From a bacterium (GTDB lineage Bacteria; SZUA-79; Acidulodesulfobacterales; Acidulodesulfobacteraceae), in the NCBI GenBank assembly GCA_021813595.1, contig JAKAKF010000292.1, forward strand, positions 1 through 11,970: a stretch of DNA of 11,970 nucleotides, read 5' to 3'. Positions 8,301-11,970 of this stretch are shown piece by piece. A program made the translations under genes and the position numbers. The notes under the pieces are model-generated. The model saw nothing but the letters and a program-made list of their open reading frames with translations, ran no database searches and had not been told where the DNA came from. Positions within the stretch are counted from its first letter, which is position 1. Every line of letters starts with the position of its first letter.

Positions 8301-8480
8301 TAAATCTGTATTTGGGTACAGCTTGATAATTTATCGTATATAATATATATATTAATATATTAGAGGCGGTCATAGACGATAGATATATATCCTCCTTTTT
8401 GGGCTATATACACCATAATAGATTTTTTATTAAAATAACAGCATAATAATATAAAATATAATTTTATAAAGAGGGATATT
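8301..8480. other. AT-rich intergenic region before the membrane protein gene
   Basis: This stretch is very AT-rich, with a palindromic TAATATATATATTA block near 8342-8355 and several TATAAT-like boxes. No -35/-10 pair with proper spacing stands out, although a promoter for the downstream gene probably lies here. No coding frame or RNA gene is recognisable. GAGGG at 8471-8475 is the ribosome binding site for the gene at 8481. Confidence 0.5.
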
Positions 8481-9239
8481 ATGAATATCGTGGATATTTT
8501 TAAAGAAGGGGCGGATATATCAAGCAAAAATATAGTCATATTTGTTCCTATATTTGTAGTAATGCTTTTGATGTTTATATTGTCGATGCTTCTTTTTGAA
8601 TTTGGGATTTTTCCGTTCGGTTTTATGGGCGGTTTCACCGGCGGCGGTATGGGGATGTATCCATCGGGGATGCCGTATTCCCCGTTTTCGTTTTTCTTTT
8701 CCGGCTGGTTTATCTTCATGATTATAGTTTTTTCTATAATGGAATTTATTGCATACGGAGCAACAATCGGCATGGCAAGCGAAGCCGCGGAAAAAGGTTC
8801 CGCAAGCCTGGCAAACGGCATCAATACGGCTTTGGGTCGTATTGCACCGCTTTTATTGGGGGCATTAATTATAGGCATTATTGTCGGCGTAGGCATCGTC
8901 CTTCTCGTTATTCCCGGACTTATAGCGGCTTTTTTCCTTATGTTCGCTCCGGTTGCAATAGTCGTAGATAAAATGGACGCAGTCAGCGCAATAAAAAGGA
9001 GCGTGACCATGGTAAAGCAAAATTTAAACGACGCCCTTGTTTTCTTTATAGCTGTGGTATTGGTCAGCGCGGTTTTTATTATCGCCAGAATGGCAGCGGG
9101 GGTCGTGCCGTTTATAGGCTATCCGATAGGGTTGATTTTAATGGGCGTTTTATCCAGTTACATAGCCGTAGTGACGGTTAAGTTCTATAAAAAATTAAGC
9201 GGAAACTCCGCCGGTGTAAGCGCAGGTTTGAACAGCTAA
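8481..9239 (+). CDS. Multi-pass membrane protein with GlpQ/YciC-type membrane-domain features
   Basis: This is a 252-residue integral membrane protein of unknown function, probably in the inner membrane, with about six hydrophobic segments (roughly 18-44, 71-92, 122-143, 144-165, 187-207 and 210-235). The most telling stretch is LLVIPGLIAAFFLMFAPVAIVVD followed by DAVSAIKRSVTMVKQN. This matches the pattern of the glycerophosphodiester phosphodiesterase membrane domain and related UPF0259/DUF7847-like proteins: an IPG turn, a long hydrophobic helix, an acidic residue, then an AL/IKRS helix. Residues 45-70 form a Gly/Met/Pro/Phe-rich loop between the first two helices. GAGGG five bases upstream supports the start. 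It is separated from tyrS by more than 300 bases and appears to be its own unit. A membrane-organising or transport-linked role is only a guess. Confidence 0.75.
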   Translation: MNIVDIFKEGADISSKNIVIFVPIFVVMLLMFILSMLLFEFGIFPFGFMGGFTGGGMGMYPSGMPYSPFSFFFSGWFIFMIIVFSIMEFIAYGATIGMASEAAEKGSASLANGINTALGRIAPLLLGALIIGIIVGVGIVLLVIPGLIAAFFLMFAPVAIVVDKMDAVSAIKRSVTMVKQNLNDALVFFIAVVLVSAVFIIARMAAGVVPFIGYPIGLILMGVLSSYIAVVTVKFYKKLSGNSAGVSAGLNS

Positions 9240-9627
9240 AATTGCGGAGCCGTGAATTATAAAAATTATGAAAACAGGAATCGCTTTAGGTATGTTTTTA
9301 AAAAATTACTGCAGGCCCGTCAGGCGATGTATGGGTTATGGGCGGTAGCGGAATCGTAAAATTAAATCCTGCAGGAGCGGTTATAGTAAATTATAAGGTT
9401 TCTTCCCTTTCATCTGCTTTGTATGCGGCAGGACCTTTCGCTGTCGCTATAGACGTCTCAGGGGACGTTTAGACGGCTTACGTTGGCAGCAACAATATTA
9501 CGGAGTTAATCGGGGCGGCTAAGGGCCTGCAATATTTTGCGCAACCCGCTGGATAGCCTCTATAATTATTAATATTTAGATTGTTTAATTTAAACGATAT
9601 AAAGATACCTTTAAATGGGGGAGTTAT
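9240..9627. other. Non-coding stretch holding a decayed gene
   Basis: No intact gene is present in these 388 bases. The middle carries the remnant described at 9305-9556. The flanks are AT-rich without recognisable structure. GGGGGAG at 9617-9623 is the ribosome binding site of the gene that starts at 9628. Confidence 0.6.
9305..9556 (+). pseudogene. C-terminal remnant of an NHL/virginiamycin B lyase-like beta-propeller protein
   Basis: One frame reads ITAGPSGDVWVMGGSGIVKL, then NPAGAVI, then AVAIDVSGDV, a TAG at 9470-9472, then TAYVGSNNITELIGAAKG and a final TAG at 9554-9556. The pattern (a GD/NVWV strand, a G-S-x-I/V-x-x-L/E strand, an AxDxSGxV turn, then SNNITELIGAA) is that of the last two blades of secreted NHL or Vgb-type propellers. 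The internal stop falls exactly where the family usually has Trp (VW), so a TGG to TAG change explains it. TAG ends zapA and the propeller gene at 9628, so it acts as a normal stop here. No signal peptide or earlier blades remain, and TAA closes the frame just upstream. An ATG at 9268 opens only 26 codons in another frame and may be the leftover 5' end joined by a deletion. Confidence 0.7.
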
Positions 9628-11256
9628 ATGATAAATTCTATTAAAAAAGCATGGTTAGATAATATAAAAATACCGATTTTCGTATCGGCGGTTTTTGCGC
9701 TGTCTTTATTAGGGGGGATGCCGGCCGGATTAACTTCCAAGAGCGTTAGCGCCGCCGTATTACCGGGTTCGAGGCGTCCCTCGGTAATTTATACCAGCCC
9801 GAAAAATCGTGAAGACGGCGTCCTTCTTAATTCTAAAGTCTCGGTAACCTTTAACGAGGCTATGGACCGCGGTACTTTTACCCATTTTTCCGCTTACATG
9901 AAAGGACAGGATGGAACCGCGGTTTCGGGAACGGTTAGTTTTAGCGGCGCAGATTCTGTTTTTACATTCGTTCCCTCGAGCGCTCTCGCAACAGGAACCA
10001 GATATACCGTTACTTTGACGAGAAGGATTAAGTCGGCGGAAGGTGTACGTCTTTTAAGAAAATATTCGTTCAGTTTTATTACGATAGGCGACTTTATTTA
10101 TTCCGCGGAAGGAAACGGGAACGTCTTTTCATGGTCGGTTTCCGGAGGAAAGCTTTCATTTTCCCCGTTAAGCATTGGTTCAGGAGAAGGCGCGGATTCC
10201 GTTGCCATAGACCCTTCCGATAAATATCTTTATGCAGCTAATTATAATATGGGAACGGTCTCGTCATATTCTATCCATAACGGCATACTTTCGCGCAGGC
10301 CGATAAGCGTGACGGAACGAAATTCAGGCTTTGAGCCGTATCATTTAGCCGTCGATCCTTCGGGGAAATTCATTTACGTTACCGATTGGAATAACGGCAC
10401 AGTATCATCCTTTTCCGTCGATAAAGGCGTGCTCTCGCCTAATCCCGTCGGCGTTACCGCCCCGACGTCTTCCAACTTTAAGGGCGCGATAGACGTTATC
10501 GTTGATCCCTCCGGCAGATATCTTTACGTAGACGGCGGAACGGGAAATGCCGCTAAAGGATTTCAAAGCGTTTCCTCGTATTCAATTAGCGACGGAATGC
10601 TTTCCCCGTTAGGCGGCGCCTCTAATCATCCGAATAACTCGATTGAGAGCGCCGAATCCATGGTTCAGTCCGGCAATTTGCTTTTTGTTGCTGAGAACCA
10701 TTACGGCTACATATCTTCATACGGTATTAACGGCGGAATGCTTGAATATACCGGAAATTCTACTCCATACGAGTCGTCATCAACCGGGGTAGTTTTCCTT
10801 GCAGCGGACCCTTCGGGCAGATACCTCTTTGCATCGGAGAACAACCCTGGCAATATTATATCTTACAGCATAGGCGACAACGGAGTATTAACTAAATTAA
10901 GCGAAACCGCAATAGGATACGGACGGCTGGCAAACCCGAATTATATTATTGTAGATCCTTCCGGCAAATACCTTTACGTAACATATTATAGCACGGGGAA
11001 CCTGTCCGCCTATTCGATTAAAGACGGAATGCTTTCTGCCGAACCCGTCAGCGAGATAAGGAACGCCAATGCGACGCTATCAGGGGACTACTCGTCCATA
11101 GCGATTACGCCGCAGGTGTTTCAACATCCCAAATGGACGGTCAATCCAACGTCGTCGGTTCAATCGCCTTTAAATAACGCTGCGCCAGAAGAAACGAAAA
11201 AGGTAAAAAATAGCGTGAAGCCGATTTTTAATTATTTTCAGAATTTATTAAAATAG
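9628..11256 (+). CDS. Exported SbsA-type Ig domain plus seven-bladed lactonase-like beta-propeller protein
   Basis: This is a 542-residue exported protein. Residues 13-43 form a signal peptide or membrane anchor: a hydrophobic core at 15-35 and a likely cleavage near VSAA at 40-43. Residues about 50-151 form an SbsA-type bacterial Ig domain (Big_5), shown by YTSPKNREDGV, VSVTFNEAMD, FTFVPSSALATGTRYTVTL and YSFSFIT. Residues 152-500 form a propeller. DPSG/DPSD strand motifs start at 195, 243, 293, 394 and 443, with a degenerate QSG near 347 and a first blade at 152, giving seven blades about 50 residues apart. Each has the form DPSGKYLYV then G-x-SSYSI-x-x-G-x-LS. This resembles the lactonase (PF10282) and YVTN families. 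Catalysis is not shown; a cell-surface binding or scaffold role is equally possible. The C-terminal tail is Pro/Asn/Lys-rich. GGGGGAG precedes the start. Confidence 0.85.
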   Translation: MINSIKKAWLDNIKIPIFVSAVFALSLLGGMPAGLTSKSVSAAVLPGSRRPSVIYTSPKNREDGVLLNSKVSVTFNEAMDRGTFTHFSAYMKGQDGTAVSGTVSFSGADSVFTFVPSSALATGTRYTVTLTRRIKSAEGVRLLRKYSFSFITIGDFIYSAEGNGNVFSWSVSGGKLSFSPLSIGSGEGADSVAIDPSDKYLYAANYNMGTVSSYSIHNGILSRRPISVTERNSGFEPYHLAVDPSGKFIYVTDWNNGTVSSFSVDKGVLSPNPVGVTAPTSSNFKGAIDVIVDPSGRYLYVDGGTGNAAKGFQSVSSYSISDGMLSPLGGASNHPNNSIESAESMVQSGNLLFVAENHYGYISSYGINGGMLEYTGNSTPYESSSTGVVFLAADPSGRYLFASENNPGNIISYSIGDNGVLTKLSETAIGYGRLANPNYIIVDPSGKYLYVTYYSTGNLSAYSIKDGMLSAEPVSEIRNANATLSGDYSSIAITPQVFQHPKWTVNPTSSVQSPLNNAAPEETKKVKNSVKPIFNYFQNLLK

Positions 11257-11339
11257 ATTAATAGAAACAATATTTTTACGCTTTATAATTCATTAACATT
11301 TAAAAATAAGCAGCGAAAATAAAATATACGGAGGCAATT
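11257..11339. other. Short AT-rich gap with the ribosome binding site of the next gene
   Basis: GGAGG at 11330-11334 lies 5 bases before the ATG at 11340. A TATAAT at 11284-11289 could be a -10 box, but no good -35 sits at the right distance. No hairpin terminator follows the propeller gene, so the two genes may be co-transcribed. Confidence 0.5.
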
Positions 11340-11801
11340 ATGAAAAAATTATTTATGTTATTCTTTTTATTCCTGCTATTAGCGGTTTATATAGCGTCTT
11401 TTATTTCCGGCGTCAATAGCGCTTGCGCTTACAAGTTAAAAAAGGGCGGGTACTGGAGGGATACGGAAAAGGGCTCCGTCTCAGTTATGGGCGGAAAATT
11501 TACCATTCCGTTCAATAAGACATTTTTTGTTTGTCAGAATAATAAAAACGCCCGTCCTTACGTTCCGCCCGTCAAACCTGATTGCAAATTCAGCGAACAT
11601 ACGGCCGGGAGCAATACTATTATTTACTCTATAGTATGCAGAAACCCAAAGGGAGTTATGAAGTCGAAGGGTATGACCAGAATCTTTTCACCCGTAAAGT
11701 TTATAAGCAAAATTAAAACAGTGGTTACGGGCGCAGCCGGAAATTCCAGCATTTCAAACTTCACCATAAACGGTTACAGGACAGGCAATGTCTGCAAATA
11801 A
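11340..11801 (+). CDS. Small secreted four-cysteine protein, DUF3617-like
   Basis: This is a 153-residue exported protein. A strong signal peptide spans residues 1-30: MKK, a hydrophobic run, then ACA as an AxA cleavage site. The mature part has four cysteines (65, 82, 100 and 152), an even number suited to two disulfides in the periplasm or outside the cell. The layout is a G-x-W opening (KKGGYW), a first Cys in FFVCQN, DCKF, a YSIVCRN strand, and a closing FTINGYRTGNVC. This fits the DUF3617 pattern, a periplasmic family of unknown function whose members begin with a G-x-W motif and end with a G-x-C. The match is by pattern recognition only. C29 is not in a proper lipobox. The gene follows the propeller gene by 83 bases and precedes the rRNA-type promoter. 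Confidence 0.7.
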   Translation: MKKLFMLFFLFLLLAVYIASFISGVNSACAYKLKKGGYWRDTEKGSVSVMGGKFTIPFNKTFFVCQNNKNARPYVPPVKPDCKFSEHTAGSNTIIYSIVCRNPKGVMKSKGMTRIFSPVKFISKIKTVVTGAAGNSSISNFTINGYRTGNVCK

Positions 11802-11820
11802 CCTTGTCCGCGCAATACAT

Positions 11821-11882
11821 AAAATAAAATTGAAAAATAATTAAAAAAAACGCTTGACATTAGTTTTGCATTTTTATATACT
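11821..11882 (+). promoter_or_regulatory. Strong sigma-70 promoter with A/T-rich UP-like element, probable rRNA operon promoter
   Basis: A perfect -35 box TTGACA (11854-11859), a 17-base spacer and a -10 box TATACT (11877-11882) form a near-consensus promoter. The 30 bases upstream (11821-11850) are almost only A and T with A-tracts, as in the UP elements of rRNA promoters. Transcription would start near 11889-11891. The leader that follows supports an rRNA role. Confidence 0.88.
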
Positions 11883-11888
11883 GTTTAA

Positions 11889-11970
11889 ACACTTCGAGTT
11901 AAGGTATCAACAACCTGCTAAAGAAGATCGGTCTTTGAGAACTAAACAGCACGCATTAAAAAGCATTAAA
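11889..11970 (+). promoter_or_regulatory. Probable 16S rRNA operon leader with boxA-like antitermination sequence
   Basis: Downstream of the promoter the sequence contains GATCGGTCTTTGAGAACTAA (11926-11945) and then ACAGCACGC. This closely resembles the short conserved stretch with a TCTTTGA core found just before 16S rRNA in many bacteria. The 11930-11942 part is a plausible boxA, the RNA site bound by the NusB-NusE antitermination complex. The 16S gene itself would begin beyond the right edge, so this is an inference from the leader alone. Confidence 0.7.

Noticed and set aside
8360..9010. 216-codon open frame on the minus strand
   Set aside because: It lies opposite the membrane protein, has a Pro/Ile/Lys-rich composition with no recognisable domain, and has no ribosome binding site. 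The plus-strand gene explains the region.
9268..9348. 26-codon frame starting MKTGIALGMFL
   Set aside because: It is too short and has no ribosome binding site. It is more likely the leftover 5' end of the decayed propeller gene than a functional peptide gene.
9470..9472. TAG as a recoded sense codon
   Set aside because: TAG is the normal terminator of zapA (3563-3565) and of the propeller gene (11254-11256), and no supporting recoding element is visible.
10210..10980. Repeated GATCC(T/C)TC-type DNA segments as a DNA repeat array
   Set aside because: They are the codons of the DPSG strand in successive propeller blades, about 150 bases apart; the repetition is at the protein level.
11284..11289. 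TATAAT before the small secreted protein gene
   Set aside because: There is no convincing -35 at 16-18 bases; kept only as a remark in the gap entry.
11415..11432. Lipoprotein processing at Cys29 of the small secreted protein
   Set aside because: The residues before the Cys (N-S-A) do not fit a lipobox at position -3, while ACA fits an ordinary signal peptidase site.

Overview
The window is a compact, AT-rich (by eye near 40% GC) bacterial chromosome segment with every gene on the plus strand. It runs from conserved housekeeping genes into a looser accessory stretch, and ends in what looks like the promoter and leader of a ribosomal RNA operon. The order zapA, 6S RNA, 5-formyltetrahydrofolate cyclo-ligase, RNase Y, YmdB, together with a glutamate synthase split into archaeal-type pieces, suggests a deltaproteobacterium-like lineage (Desulfobacterota and relatives). 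The lineage is inferred from gene order and protein flavour only; no 16S sequence is included.

Bases 1-3000 hold three consecutive glutamate synthase pieces: the glutamine amidotransferase domain (5' end outside the window), a ferredoxin plus FMN synthase subunit, and the GXGXG subunit. Together they would cover the functions of one large GltB chain, with electrons entering through a built-in two-cluster ferredoxin domain.

Bases 3036-8163 form a cell-division, RNA and translation block. A small ZapB-like coiled-coil gene overlaps zapA. A 6S RNA lies in the zapA to cyclo-ligase gap, then come 5-FCL, RNase Y, a YmdB-family phosphodiesterase that starts at TTG inside the end of rny, and tyrosyl-tRNA synthetase.

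Bases 8164-9627 are less orderly. Immediately after tyrS lies a roughly 137-bp element bounded by a perfect 14-bp direct repeat and containing a GC-rich hairpin and alternative stem-loops. A multi-pass membrane protein follows. Next is a decayed C-terminal fragment of a beta-propeller-type protein, broken by an in-frame TAG.

Bases 9628-11801 encode two exported proteins: an SbsA-type Ig domain fused to a seven-bladed lactonase-like propeller, and a small four-cysteine secreted protein resembling DUF3617. From 11821 to the end there is a near-consensus sigma-70 promoter (TTGACA, 17 bp, TATACT) behind an A-rich tract, then a leader with a boxA-like sequence typical of the region before 16S rRNA.

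No CRISPR array, tRNA gene, insertion sequence with a transposase or defence system is visible. The items most worth a second look are the direct-repeat-bounded element, the broken propeller remnant beside an intact but different propeller gene, and the exported-protein pair next to the rRNA promoter.
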